From NCBI GenBank assembly GCA_032158125.1, contig JASKOT010000002.1, forward strand, positions 496,001 through 560,000: 64,000 nt of DNA, read 5' to 3'. Below are positions 11,534-21,482 of the stretch, piece by piece. The notes under the pieces were generated by a model, which saw nothing but the letters and a program-made list of their open reading frames with translations, made no database searches and was not told the DNA's origin. The DNA is from Papiliotrema nemorosa. Lineage: Eukaryota > Basidiomycota > Tremellomycetes > Tremellales > Rhynchogastremaceae. A program made the position numbers and the translations under genes. Position 1 is the first letter of the stretch. The number at the start of each line of letters is the position of its first letter.

Positions 11534-12262
11534 TCATGACGATTCGAGACCCGCTAGTTGTTCTTCCAGCGATGTCAACCTTGCCATGGTGATTTCCACG
11601 ATCCCCTCCAACTCGTGCAATTTCTGCCCCATCCCTCCTCTAAGCCGCTCGAGATGAATTGCCTGATCCCTTCTATCCCATGCATTCCCCAGGAGGGGCT
11701 GCTGACCGGTGACTCGATCTACTTCGTCGAGAAGGAAGCCAGCGATCTCTTTCGGAACACCTCCTTCAGTCAAGGCCACGGCGAGTGAGGCGATTGTCTC
11801 TGGATTTATAGAGGCTTGAAGTGCTTCACTCGGTGCTGTTGGTGACGGAAACTTCTGTTTGATTCCAGTACGTGCTCTGCCCTTCTCTGCAGCTTTGACC
11901 GCCTGTCGCAGATTGTTCGCCCGGATCGTCAACCTCTCCACCTCTTCCTGAAGTCGCCTCGTCGCCTCTCCTGCAGGTGATTTCACAAGAAGTCGCAGGC
12001 CTGCGAGCTCAGCTCTAAGCTGATCGTTCTCCTCGGCCATTTTGACTCCTGCAGCGAGTTGGTCAGAGATCATTGGCAACACTTCAAGCGCTTGCCGCAT
12101 GTGGTCAGCTTTAACGGAGCGGGAGAGACGGCTGGCGGGTGATTGACGAGGCGTCTTGGACTGGTCAAGAATGGAGTCGGCTTGATCTGATGCATGTGTG
12201 AGGTCAAGCTCAGCCTGGGCCAGCGGGACGAAGACTTCCTCGGGCTTAGCTTGGATGGACAT
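11534..12262 (-). CDS. Coiled-coil protein A, paralogue of 16768-18036
   Basis: Single-exon protein of 242 aa that I do not recognise. Residues about 70-125 form a heptad-rich coiled coil (NDQLRAELAGLRLLVKS, LQEEVERLTIRANNLRQAVK). A C-terminal segment of about 80 aa (INPETIASLAVALTEGG to HELEGIVEITMARLTSLEEQ) is helical and matches, at low identity, the equivalent segment of the larger coiled-coil protein encoded 5 kb away on the same strand. The spacing between the coiled coil and the INPE/IDPQ segment is similar in both. There are no membrane segments, signal peptide or catalytic motifs. The start is the ATG at 12262. Function unknown. Confidence 0.65.
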   Translation of the reverse strand: MSIQAKPEEVFVPLAQAELDLTHASDQADSILDQSKTPRQSPASRLSRSVKADHMRQALEVLPMISDQLAAGVKMAEENDQLRAELAGLRLLVKSPAGEATRRLQEEVERLTIRANNLRQAVKAAEKGRARTGIKQKFPSPTAPSEALQASINPETIASLAVALTEGGVPKEIAGFLLDEVDRVTGQQPLLGNAWDRRDQAIHLERLRGGMGQKLHELEGIVEITMARLTSLEEQLAGLESS

Positions 12263-12672
12263 GGAGACTTGCGGCAGCTGAAAGTGGCGAAAGAATAGAG
12301 CAAGTTCGTTATGGATTGTGAAGAGGGGACAGAAAGTGCGATGCTAACAGCGGGTGGTCACAAACCCACAGATCGTGTTCACTGTCAGGTCTTGCATGCT
12401 CATTTCAGAACATGCTGGAAGAAACCGCTTGAAGCTGCACGTGAAAGGAAGGTGAAACATCGCGCTTGCACGTTGCATGAGTGCTGATCCCCTGCCCTCA
12501 CCAGTCGATCAGACAAAGGTTCTACTCTGCTGAGTGTGCCAGATGTTGAGGAGGTGGATGTGCTTCGTGTTTTGGGCGTGGACACGTATTTGTAACCTGT
12601 CACAAACGCAGTGCTAGAAGAGGGGATGGGGAATGTCAATCCCGTAGCTATATTCAGTAAGACGCGAATAAT
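12263..12672. other. Intergenic region upstream of coiled-coil protein A
   Basis: About 410 bases. The last 150 bases before 12673 contain short frames but nothing with protein character. It probably holds the promoter of gene A and the 3' end of the neighbouring minus-strand frame. Confidence 0.4.
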
Positions 12673-13349
12673 TCACTCAACTTTGAGACGGGGGATATCA
12701 AGCAATTTGACGGTTTCCGTCCTCGTCTCCTCAGACCCCTCAATGAGGTCGTGTCTGACTTGACCCTGCTTATCCTCCAGCTCCTCGTCGCCCCTCCTCT
12801 TCTTCGGCGCGATCAGAAGCTCAAGATCCCCCCCCACCCTCCTGGCTTGAGCCCTGTCGAGGTTTGTGCAGAAGAATTGAACGAATTGAGCAAAACCCCA
12901 TTTCAGAGTTCTGGATATGATCGTGCGTGTGCGCCGTTTCCTTCGGAGTTGGAAACGCTCGCCGGGGCTCGGTACGATCCAGATGTAGCTCCATATGAGA
13001 GTCTCAGCGTCGAAGTGGTCCGCGATCAACCGCAGGAAGCACCCGATTGATCGAGTCGGTTGACGAGGAGGTCCCCTATCGTCGCCTTGCTTCGAGCGCA
13101 AAAACCGAAATATCGGCGCCGTCGGAGTTCGGCTTCCGGACCTACATCGCTCAGCGATGGTGTCAGCAAGCGCATCGATTCTGTAGCAGCAGTCAAGATG
13201 TCTTGGTAGACCCTAAATGCAACACGATGAATCATGGGATCTTCCAAGAGACTCAATCTCAAAGCACTGTCACGGGAAGAGACGAGTAACCGGGTCAACC
13301 TTGGATGTCGCACTCCTGTACTCCCGCAAAGCCTGTTATCAATCACCAT
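12673..13349 (-). pseudogene. Hypothetical minus-strand gene with an apparent frameshift
   Basis: Two overlapping minus-strand frames look like one protein. The upstream frame starts at the ATG at 13349 and reads RLTRLLVSSRDSALRLSLLE, then ends around DLLVNRLDQ at about 13040. The downstream frame continues at about 13060 with SIGCFLRLIADHFDAETLIW and ends KLLDIPRLKVE at 12673. I could not find a GT-AG intron that joins them, so a single-base slip (mutation or sequence error) would be needed. The plus strand also has a 99-codon frame here (12751-13050), so coding on this strand is not certain. I recognise no family. Confidence 0.35.
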
Positions 13350-13398
13350 ATAAGAAATGGTGAATGTAGCAACCCATTCACTGCACTGCGACACAACC

Positions 13399-14602
13399 AT
13401 GGCTAAATTGAGAGTGACCGACGAAACCGAGCTTATCAAGTTCCCGATCGGCACCGGTCCAGATGATAAAGCGACCTTTACGCGAATCGTTGGTAAGCAA
13501 GGTGACGAAATTGTATGGGAACGCCATCTCTGCAACTCCCAGCAATGCGTTCAGGCCGCGATAACTAAGTTGGAAGGTCTCCTTGGGCCTCTCGAGGAAA
13601 CTGGGTCGCTCCCCAGGACATATAATAGGGAGGATCGTCGACCCATTCAGGAAACGGCACATTCTAAGAATTTCCCCTTTTTTGTGCAATCAGGCGGAAC
13701 TGGGGGCCGCCGAGCTGGGGAGGATCACGTCTCTTGGCATCTGGATCCAGAGAAGGGAGGAAAACTTCGACAATTGGTGAGTCTTCAGAGACCCACGGGA
13801 GGCTCGTCTAGCTGACCGTTTGCCCCATCTGCATAGAGCTCAACCGAGAGATGTTAAAACAGTGGTGTCCCTCTGCAAGAAGTACTGGGAGCTACGAAAT
13901 GCCTTGCTTGCTGGTTCTTTGAAAGGACCAGGCGTCTCTCGCAGCAACGAAGATATGCCGGACGAGGAATATCACCAGCTTTTCGACCGCATCATCACGT
14001 TAGACGATCCATCAACTCCCGCGCAGCCATCGTCAGCAGATCTTGACAATGGCCGCAAACGCGCACGCACGGGAACTGCTGCAAGCGACGATAATGCTTC
14101 TGATCGGCCTGTGACCGCTCGAGTGACTGTAAGTGGATCCAGTAGACCGGGCAGTTAACCATAGACATACAATATCCTCCCGGAACAATTCTATATCCAT
14201 CATTTGACGCCGTGGAGGTGGATTCCAGAGATGCTTGGCAGAAGCTTCGCTGCGAGACAGAAGAACGAGATCACCGAGAAGGAGCTCGATGATCGGTGGG
14301 AGTTCACCAGACCCGGAGCGGTGTGGCATTGGATACGTGCGAAGGACGTAGAGGACTTGAAGGCCTTTCCTTTGCCGAAGTGCAAAGAGCAAGTGCCGAG
14401 AAACTGGTCAGCGATCCTCACCAAAATGCATGACTCCTGACGTGACAGTATTCCTAAGGCGGTGCAACGGTTCATGAAAGGCGAGAGGTTGGATGAGCCA
14501 GGAGGGCGGATCGCATCCAAAAAAGGACCGAGTTATGGACCGAAACCCGAAGATTTCGCCTGGTCTTTGACTCCGGCCAAGAAGTCTCTGGCTGCAGAGT
14601 GA
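13399..14602 (+). CDS. Hypothetical multi-exon gene, one join unresolved
   Basis: The 5' part from the ATG at 13399 reads MAKLRVTDETELIKFPIGTG. Later exons are well supported: RSNEDMPDEEYHQLFDRIIT and an Arg/Lys-rich stretch, a 36-nt intron (14129-14164), YNILPEQFYIHHLTPWRWIP with AVWHWIRAKDVEDLK, then an intron of about 42 nt with a CTGAC branch site (about 14409-14450). The last exon reads IPKAVQRFMKGERLDEPGGR and ends KKSLAAE at the TGA at 14600-14602. The middle join (exon ending near 13778, intron with CTGAC to about 13838) meets a stop in every frame I tried. Either a splice site differs from what I assume or the gene is damaged. I recognise no family; the basic stretch could be a nuclear signal. 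Confidence 0.5.
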
Positions 14603-14737
14603 GGTTTCATTGCGGCCCACAGGCGAAGTGCTTGGCTCGAGGTGTGTTGCACGACTACGGGTAGCGTCATCAAACTGAGGCAATAGTTGCACTGCGATTT
14701 CTTCGTACCCAAAGGATCGTAAGCATCGCTCGTAAGT

Positions 14738-15211
14738 ATGCTGCTGACAGTCAGATATGAGATATCGATTCACCTCAGTGTCCCTCATGAGACGACCTGG
14801 CTCTCGGACTGGAATCTGCCTGAGCATGTTCACGGAACCATGCACTCACTAGTTGGAGTTCATGTCGTTTGGGGCTGCGCCAGTCCGTACGAGAGGTGGA
14901 ACCCCGACGATTTTAAAGGCAAGACTCCTTCGTCGGTCTGGATCGTAGAGCTGGCCAGGGCAAAAGTCTTGCACTTCCATGACGGAGGTGGAATCTACGC
15001 CATCACTCAGGAAGATGTGGACATGATGAGGAAGGGTGATCGCGACGAGTTTGCTGTAATAACAATACCACGCAGACTCACAGTCGAATATCCAACGGCC
15101 TTGCAGAGGATTCTTATATTTTGGGGAGCCAATGAATGGAACGGAGGTGTCCCTGTACATCGAGCTCCCTTCTTATTTGGAGGTGTCCATCTCGCAGAAG
15201 TCAGATCCTAG
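14738..15211 (+). CDS. Hypothetical protein, 157 aa
   Basis: A single open frame beginning at the ATG at 14738, with protein-like composition (HLSVPHETTWLSDWNLPEHV, RWNPDDFKGKTPSSVWIVEL). It has no membrane segment and no motif I recognise. It could be an independent small gene or a further exon region of the preceding hypothetical gene, which ends 135 bases earlier in my model. The opposite strand is also open for 103 codons here. Confidence 0.35.
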   Translation: MLLTVRYEISIHLSVPHETTWLSDWNLPEHVHGTMHSLVGVHVVWGCASPYERWNPDDFKGKTPSSVWIVELARAKVLHFHDGGGIYAITQEDVDMMRKGDRDEFAVITIPRRLTVEYPTALQRILIFWGANEWNGGVPVHRAPFLFGGVHLAEVRS

Positions 15212-15435
15212 CACGGGCGATGACAAAGATGCATCAATGTCACGCATCACATACAGCTAGCACTTCGAGCAGTTCCTCTTCCTTATCCTTACACCTCCAG
15301 GGCCTTCACCTCGGGTTTCTTTCTCAATACTGACCTGTTCGATTGCATCAGCCACCGACGGAAATGGGACGGAAGCGCTGTCCACCGAGGTAAGATCGCT
15401 CACATTTCAGGTTCTGAAGTGCTTGAAGCAAGGGG

Positions 15436-15628
15436 CTATAGAGGGATCAGCTCGCTTCCTAGCAGTCAAGCATGGGTATGTTGGCTCACCTCCTGTGGGG
15501 ATCGGCTTGATGACCCACACTCGATCCGAACACATTGGACAAGTGTAGTAAGATCGTAGGTGTTCAGGCAAAGGCCGTCCGCATCCCTCGATGACATCGA
15601 TGGCTTTGTTGATAACTTGGAAGAACAT
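15436..15628 (-). CDS. Small Cys-containing hypothetical protein
   Basis: The exon starting at 15628 reads MFFQVINKAIDVIEGCGRPL and contains SYYTCPMCSDRVWVIKPI, a lone CxxC pair as in half a zinc knuckle. A short intron with a ttgac branch site (gtgagc to ctgctag, near 15457-15490) would end the protein with SELIPL after about 55 residues. Without splicing the frame runs on to 15407. The conserved-looking CPMC suggests metal binding, but one CxxC is weak evidence. It is divergent from the small membrane protein gene at 15899. Confidence 0.4.
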
Positions 15629-15898
15629 TGGGTTGGATATTGTATACGTTTGGTGGATGATTGAATCGATTTGGATGGGGGGCGGGCTGCATTTTTATAC
15701 GTCTGGCGATGGTAAGGATCCGGGCGATCAATTGACCTCGGGCGACCCACGGTCGACCTCCGCTGATAAGCCGGGCCCGAGAAGATCCGCAGCGACCTCC
15801 GTAGCGACCTCCGACCCATCGTCGTCCCGCCGCGGATGATCATCATCTTGCTTCTTAAAGCATGACGGCCATTCCTTGCACCCTCCCAACTCCACACC

Positions 15899-16271
15899 AT
15901 GAAGACACCCCAGACCATCGCGATAGCTGCGAGCACCATCGGAGGAGCTATCAAAGCTGGAGCACTCGCGACATTCTCGACGGCAGCTATTCCCGTGGTA
16001 TACACCGGTACCACGATTGCCAGTCACGTATATCAAGGTTACTGTTGGTATTGCGACAAAGAAACCAGGAGTGAGTGCCTCGAATAGTTCGATGCCGGGT
16101 ATCGCTGATTCGCCAGATCGTCAGCAAGCGATAAAGGAGCTTGCGAGACATCTCAAGGCACGACTCGATGCTGAAACGATCACTCGAGAGGAGTACTGGA
16201 ACTCGACGAACGAGTTGGAAGCGGAACGAGCGGTCCTGGAGGGCAGAGCTCCAGTCTACGGTCCACCATAA
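15899..16271 (+). CDS. Small protein with hydrophobic N-terminus and SHOCT-like helical hairpin
   Basis: Two exons give about 108 aa. Exon 1 encodes MKTPQTIAIAASTIGGAIKA and a further hydrophobic stretch to about residue 45, then YCWYCDKETR. A 46-nt intron (gtgagt to gccag, about 16071-16116) joins to RQQAIKELARHLKARLDAET and ITREEYWNSTNELEAERAVL. The N-terminus could be a signal anchor or one to two membrane spans. The second exon is a helix-turn-helix hairpin whose turn (ETITREEY) resembles short SHOCT-type hairpins. Function unknown. It is convergent with coiled-coil protein B. Confidence 0.6.
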
Positions 16272-16767
16272 GGAAGGACACTTGCGGTCCTTCCGTCTGG
16301 ACTGCGGTGAAAGTCTTTGGCGAGGTCCCCCCGCGTTCGCCCTCGTCTTTCGCTCCCCTCCCTCTCCCCTTCCGTGCCTCTCACCTCCTTCGCTCTCGTT
16401 CGGTCAATGGCAAAAGCAGGGATAAGATGTCAATATGGAATGCCTCCGAAGTCTGCCGTCGAGATTTAGAAATGTATACGTTTGAACATACGAAGATGCC
16501 TTCATGATTCACTATACGCGAAGTCTCCCCAGCTGGTTATATATACAACTGCGTTGGACCTTCAAGGCCACTCCGCTAGAACTGCACCATTCAGTACATC
16601 ACCGCCACTTCTGATACTTTTCTCATACGCCGTGACTCATGACGCCCCATTGTTCAATCGCTCTCTTATTGTACAATCTTATCGTCCCAGCGTAATTACC
16701 CGGTTTGCCCGAATTGGCGTTATCATCGTTCCGTCGATTCCCCGACCACTTAAGACGCTTCGTCGTT
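16272..16767. other. Convergent intergenic region
   Basis: About 500 bases, C/T-rich in its first third. It holds two 3' UTRs presumably. A TATA-like run (gttatatatac, near 16536) lies here but no gene follows it on either strand. Confidence 0.5.
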
Positions 16768-18036
16768 TCATTTTTGATCCACTCTCTGCTCGACTTGAGA
16801 TCGCCCATCCTCCGTATCCTCGTCATCACTCGAAGACCCATGACTGAACCTAGATGTCGATCGTTGGGTATTGACGAGATACGAATTGGTAGAACCGATG
16901 CCGTTATTGCCGAACCAGCTCGGATACTGCATGGCCTTGATCTTCTCTTCCAGCTTTTCCACCCTGCCTAATGAAACGTCGACGACACCTTCGAGGTTTC
17001 GGAGTCGCTCTCGTGGTGCCAGGTTGTACCGCCTATACTCTGCAGGATCGGTCACAAGCGGTACAGCCTTCTCGACCAGGTCGAACAGGGCATCTGCGAC
17101 ACTGGAGGAATCTCGAGCGCCGACAGCAAGGTCCGCAGCTATAGTTTGGACGAGCTGAGGATCGATCCCCATTGTGAGTCTGTCGAGTTCGCCGGGTTGG
17201 CTTTGCATTTCGAGGTCTGCTTTGAGCGAGTCGTTTGCCTTGCAAGCGCTGCTCAACTCTTTCCTGAGGTTTGCGTTGATTTGTTGGAGTTTATCATTCT
17301 CCTTTCTCATCTTCTCCACTTCTAGCTGAGCGGCATCTTGAAGGGGAAAAGCACCTGAGGAGATAGGTTGATCGACCTCTTTATCGTAAGCACGGCCTTC
17401 CTCGAGAGTCCTCGTGAACATCGATAGCTGCTTTTGCAGCAACAAAGCTTGATGTCGTACATCAGTCGTGAAGGATCCAAACTTGGGTTTCTTGATTGCC
17501 AGCGTCTCATCCAGAGCTAAGATCATCAGGCCACTTTCCTGGGGTGAGATAAGTAGTAGCTCACTATCTACCACTGGTCGACTTCGCTTTGAAGGTGAGC
17601 AGTCACTGCCGGCTAAAGCGCTACCCTCCCCTTCTTGATCGGATGCAGCAGGTTCACGGTTGAATGTGTGGGACGCTGATGGGTGAGGGATATCGGAGAA
17701 GGTGGTCTGAGTGTCGTCGGAACAGGCATCCGTCATGGCATCTGCCGTCAGCCACGAAGACGTAAAAGGTCGGACTCGCTCACCATCATGAGCTGCTCCC
17801 GCCGATTCCTTGGTACCTGTACTCCTATTTTCTTGAGAGATGCCTCTGAGCCCTAGCACCTCGTTTGCCACCTTGATGCTGTGGTCTGTACCGGGCTCTT
17901 CCTTCTTCACCACCATGTCCATGATGCCGTCCACTGACCAGTCGTCATCACTAGTGAAGCCAGAGATGAGGGAAGTCGTATCGCTTGGGGTGGATTTCAA
18001 AGCTCGAGGCCGGAACTGCAGAGCGCTTGCTGACAT
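16768..18036 (-). CDS. Coiled-coil protein B, paralogue of 11534-12262
   Basis: Open frame of 422 codons. The N-terminal half is acidic and Ser-rich (SLISGFTSDDDWSVDGIMD) and likely disordered. Residues about 235-275 form a coiled coil (VEKMRKENDKLQQINANLRK). A helical segment then starts GIDPQLVQTIAADLAVGA and continues RERLRNLEGVVDVSLGRVEK. That segment aligns with protein A (INPETIASL, LHELEGIVEITMARLTSLEE). The frame contains a canonical 42-nt intron candidate (17742-17783, gtgagc, ctgac, cag); if spliced the protein loses 14 residues in frame. No known domain is visible. The start is the ATG at 18036. Its role is unknown; such proteins often act as scaffolds, which is inference. Confidence 0.65.
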   Translation of the reverse strand: MSASALQFRPRALKSTPSDTTSLISGFTSDDDWSVDGIMDMVVKKEEPGTDHSIKVANEVLGLRGISQENRSTGTKESAGAAHDGERVRPFTSSWLTADAMTDACSDDTQTTFSDIPHPSASHTFNREPAASDQEGEGSALAGSDCSPSKRSRPVVDSELLLISPQESGLMILALDETLAIKKPKFGSFTTDVRHQALLLQKQLSMFTRTLEEGRAYDKEVDQPISSGAFPLQDAAQLEVEKMRKENDKLQQINANLRKELSSACKANDSLKADLEMQSQPGELDRLTMGIDPQLVQTIAADLAVGARDSSSVADALFDLVEKAVPLVTDPAEYRRYNLAPRERLRNLEGVVDVSLGRVEKLEEKIKAMQYPSWFGNNGIGSTNSYLVNTQRSTSRFSHGSSSDDEDTEDGRSQVEQRVDQK

Positions 18037-18455
18037 TGTGAACGTGATGATGGGAGGAAGGACGGCGATGACTTTCGCTGCCGGGCAAGGAAGCAGGGGC
18101 GCTTCTGAGTGGTCTGGGGTATCTGTCGAGGACTTTAACAGCTGAGTGCCTCCTCCTTGCCTTTCCGGGATTATAGATGAGTCGCTTCAAAATGAGGCTT
18201 CAGCAGTGTCGAGAGCGTTGATGAAAGAGGGAACCAACGGTGGGAAAGGCATCAACGAGTCGCAGTGGGATGAGGGGCGGCGGCATGACTCTCCGGCAAA
18301 GCAGATTAGCCGCCACTCCATTCAACTCATCTCGGATCCGGGGGCATCCTTCCTTGCCTAGCAGCTCTGCTCAACTTGTGATCACGCACCTCGATGGGGT
18401 CGCATGAGGCCCTTCCTGCATGATACATCGCACAGACTTATCAGATGATATACAG
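18037..18455. other. Intergenic region upstream of coiled-coil protein B
   Basis: About 420 bases between the coiled-coil start and the S-formylglutathione hydrolase stop. I see no gene. Confidence 0.5.
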
Positions 18456-19591
18456 CTAAGCTTTGAGATACTTGGCATGGAATTCCACATGTTCTGGAGT
18501 AAATGTGGAGATCTGTGATCAGCGTCGAATCCCCCTGGAACTAAGGATTGTCTTGTACAGACGGTTTGCTCAACTCACAAAGTAGTACGAGTGATCGAAT
18601 CCATCCTGGATCCTCACATTAACCTCATCCTCTCCTCTGCCCGAATCCTGCGCAGCCTTCCTGAAAGTCTCGGGCTCCAATTGTCCCTTCTTTCCGAAAT
18701 CATCCGCCGAGCCCGAGTCGACGAGAATGTGCAGAGACCCTTGGGGAGCCTTAGAGGCCTGAAGAAGGTGGGTAGAATCCCACTGACGCCATTCTGCTGG
18801 TGGCATTGAGCGGGTCTTGGCGTCGAGGTAGTTTTGGAACGCGTTGACTCCCCAAGGTGTCCTCGATGGGTTTCTACGTATTGGCTATCTTACACACAGA
18901 TGATCGAAGAAGGACTCACAGTGCTGGAGCGAAAGCCGAGGCTGACTTGTATCGGTCACTGTTCTTGAGGTAGATCGAGATCGCACCGTGACCTGCCATT
19001 CAGTATAGCCATCACAGGACAACAAGGATGTCCCACCTCCCATGGAGTGTCCCATAAGGGAGACTCTCGATAGGTCCTGGTCCCATTAGCGGGTGCGGCA
19101 GGAAAGTGTCTGGCAAACTTACCAAGCCAAGGTCGGCCTCGTTGAGCACAGCTGGCAACTCCTCGACGACCAGATCATACATGTTGTAATGCTTCTTCCA
19201 CTTTTCCGCCGTGGCATTCAGGTAAAATCCAGCACCTGATTGTAAGTTGGACCGCCAATGTCCCTCGAGGACATGTCTCACCGGTACCCAGTTGCCAGTC
19301 ATCATCCTCTCCCTCCACTCCAGCTCCTCGCGGCGAAGTGTCGGGGAAGACGACGGCGATACCCTCCTTCCCGGCAGTGTTGAGTATACCACCTTTCTGA
19401 GCTCCAGTGTCCTCATTGCATGTCAGACCAGCCAGGTAGAACAGCACAGGGACAGGCGAGGAGGCCGAGGCGGAAGACGGAACGAAGAGGTTGAATTGGG
19501 TATCAAGGTTGAGGGATGACGAGGGGAATTTGTATTTGGTTAGAGTACCGGTGGACACCCTATTGCTGGACACCTTTTCGAGCTGCACCAT
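18456..19591 (-). CDS. S-formylglutathione hydrolase (esterase D)
   Basis: Hydrolyses S-formylglutathione to formate and glutathione, the second step of glutathione-dependent formaldehyde detoxification, in the cytosol. It is an alpha/beta hydrolase of about 290 aa. After the start it reads KYKFPSSSLNLDTQFNLFVP, then PVPVLFYLAGLTCNEDTGAQ. The nucleophile elbow is LMGHSMGGHGA. The acid lies in LVDSGSADDF and the histidine in GFDHSYYF, so the catalytic triad is complete. It ends EFHAKYLKA at 18456. Introns include one between LGTG and AGFYLNAT near 19240-19290 and one near 19070-19125. The start at 19591 gives MVQLEKVSSNRV. The family is certain and all expected motifs are present. Confidence 0.95.
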
Positions 19592-19952
19592 GGCTGAAGA
19601 TGATTGAAGATTGTGGTCGAATGGGAGGACAAGCAATAATGTCGGTCGAATGACAAGGGGAATGTGCGGAAAACATCGGCTCAAGCGCTGACCTGTGAAA
19701 ATGTCGTCACTAGCCATTTTAGCCACTGCAGTCTGACCGCTCCTCGAGACCCATCCTTGCATGGAGAATGTGATGTATTACAACCAATGACAACGGGGTA
19801 CGGACAGGCCATGGCCTACAACAGGTTCTATGTAGAATACACCGACATTCATTGTCTTGTCGTCTTCGTAACGTGGTCGAGATGTAGGACAAATGGATGT
19901 CTAGGGATTGCTGAGAAAATCGTCTCTACCTCTGCCAAATCGTGCCGTCAAC
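19592..19952. other. Intergenic region upstream of S-formylglutathione hydrolase
   Basis: About 360 bases separating it from the OTU gene stop. It probably holds the hydrolase promoter. I see no gene. Confidence 0.5.
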
Positions 19953-21482
19953 TCACATGACAGCTACCCGGCGGCGTCTGGTGATGACTGGAGTGCTCTT
20001 CTCCTCACTGCCTATGTAAACAGATTGTAACTCGTCTAATCCATCCGCAACATGGGCAGTTTCGTCACCCGAGTCGTTTGGCGTGGTAAGCTTGGTCGTC
20101 TCGCTCGTCTTGGACGAATCGTAGTCAGATTGACTGGAAGATATGTCCCCTGATCCTTCTCTGTAAGCCATTGTAGCCGGTGTATCGAATGCTGGGTCTG
20201 TTGAGGAATCGCTCATCACGCCCAAATCCTCTATCTCCTCTAGCAAGATCTCCACAGCGTCGCCTAGATCGCCCTTTGTCCGTGCCAGAATCTCTTCCAC
20301 TCGGCGATTCGAGACACCGTGGCCCGGGGGAAGTGAGGCAAGGACCTCGGACACCTTGACCGAAGGCACGTCTTTGTTGGGTATTTCTCCGCGTTCTCTT
20401 CGGGCAGCCTCGGACACATCTTTCTCATGTGGGATCGCCAGTCTGTCCTCCACCTCGGCAGGGCCGGAATCACCATCGCCTTTTCTGCGAATAGACTGAA
20501 AGTGCTCGGCGAGTGAGAACAGCGCAAGCCATAGCATACTTCTGCCGTCGCGGATGGCGGGGATGTAGTCGGCCAAATTGGTCGCGTAAAGTGGGGAAGT
20601 GGGAGGCGGTGCGGCCGGTGTAGAAAGGAGGGATGTAGTTGTGGACCTCGTTCGCCTTCGGGGTCTCTCAGATTGTCCTTCGTCAGTTTCGGACGGTTGA
20701 GCTGCATGTTGGTGTGACGGGAACTCGTTTTCCCATGGTATAGTGAACGAGGTCTGATGGTCAGTCTGGGCTCAGAATACAAATGCGCATACTCACAGTG
20801 GACATGACGACTCTGATGTCTCTTTTAAAGACTCTAGCGGCCGCTTGTATCTCTATGTGGCTACCGAATTGCTCTTGCATGTCAGCATAACCCTTTACCG
20901 GGCATCATTGCACTTACTCGATTGCCGCATTCTAAGCACATACTCGTCATACGTTTCTCCATCAGGCAAGAATGGCTGTACAAACGTCTTCATTGTCTCC
21001 TTGTACATCTCTAGATGATCGCACACCAGCTTCCTCACTTCGACATGGCGTTTTTGTACACCCCACAGCTGATCGGCCAGCGCTCTAAAAAGGCAATTTC
21101 CATCTCCTTGTACATCCCTCAAGCCCAGATTGAGTCTTTGCACCTCCCTTTTGACCGATGCATCCTCGCTTGCGATGGATTCCAAGGATGCTGTGATGGA
21201 AGGAGAAGAATTACGTCTAGCTCGTGCTCTTGTGACCCGTTTTCTCGGTGCGGTAGAGTCGGGCGGACGCGGTGCATTGTTCCGACGAGGAGGTTGTCGA
21301 CGAGGTTTACCACCTCCATACAGCCTAGGTGAAGGCATGAACGGATTGTATTCGTCTTCCTCGGATTCGCTCATATGACGTTTTCTGCGGCGAGGGGGGC
21401 TGGGTGAAGGAGGAGGCGAGAGGGATGGGGATGGGGTGTAGACGCGCCGAGATGGACCTGCTTCTGGCTGCAGGTCATTCAT
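19953..21482 (-). CDS. OTU-family cysteine protease with C-terminal CUE-like helical segment
   Basis: Predicted deubiquitinase. A Pro/Ser/Arg-rich N-terminus of about 130 aa (two RRRKR-type basic clusters) precedes the OTU core. The catalytic Asp/Cys motif is DVQGDGNCLFRALADQLWG. The middle of the domain spans two introns (near 20780-20800 and 20875-20920). The catalytic His region reads MLWLALFSLAEHFQSIR. After the OTU domain, VSEVLASLPPGHGVSNRRVE followed by GDLGDAVEILLEE resembles a CUE or UBA-like three-helix fold that could bind ubiquitin. The C-terminal tail is Ser/Thr/Asp-rich. I chose the ATG at 21482; an in-frame ATG at 21635 would add 51 residues. The fold assignment is firm; the linkage preference is unknown. 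Confidence 0.85.

Noticed and set aside
12751..13050. 99-codon plus-strand frame
   Set aside because: It is antisense to the minus-strand frames, which look more protein-like; kept only as an alternative.
16534..16546. TATA-like element
   Set aside because: It lies between convergent gene ends with no gene following on either strand.
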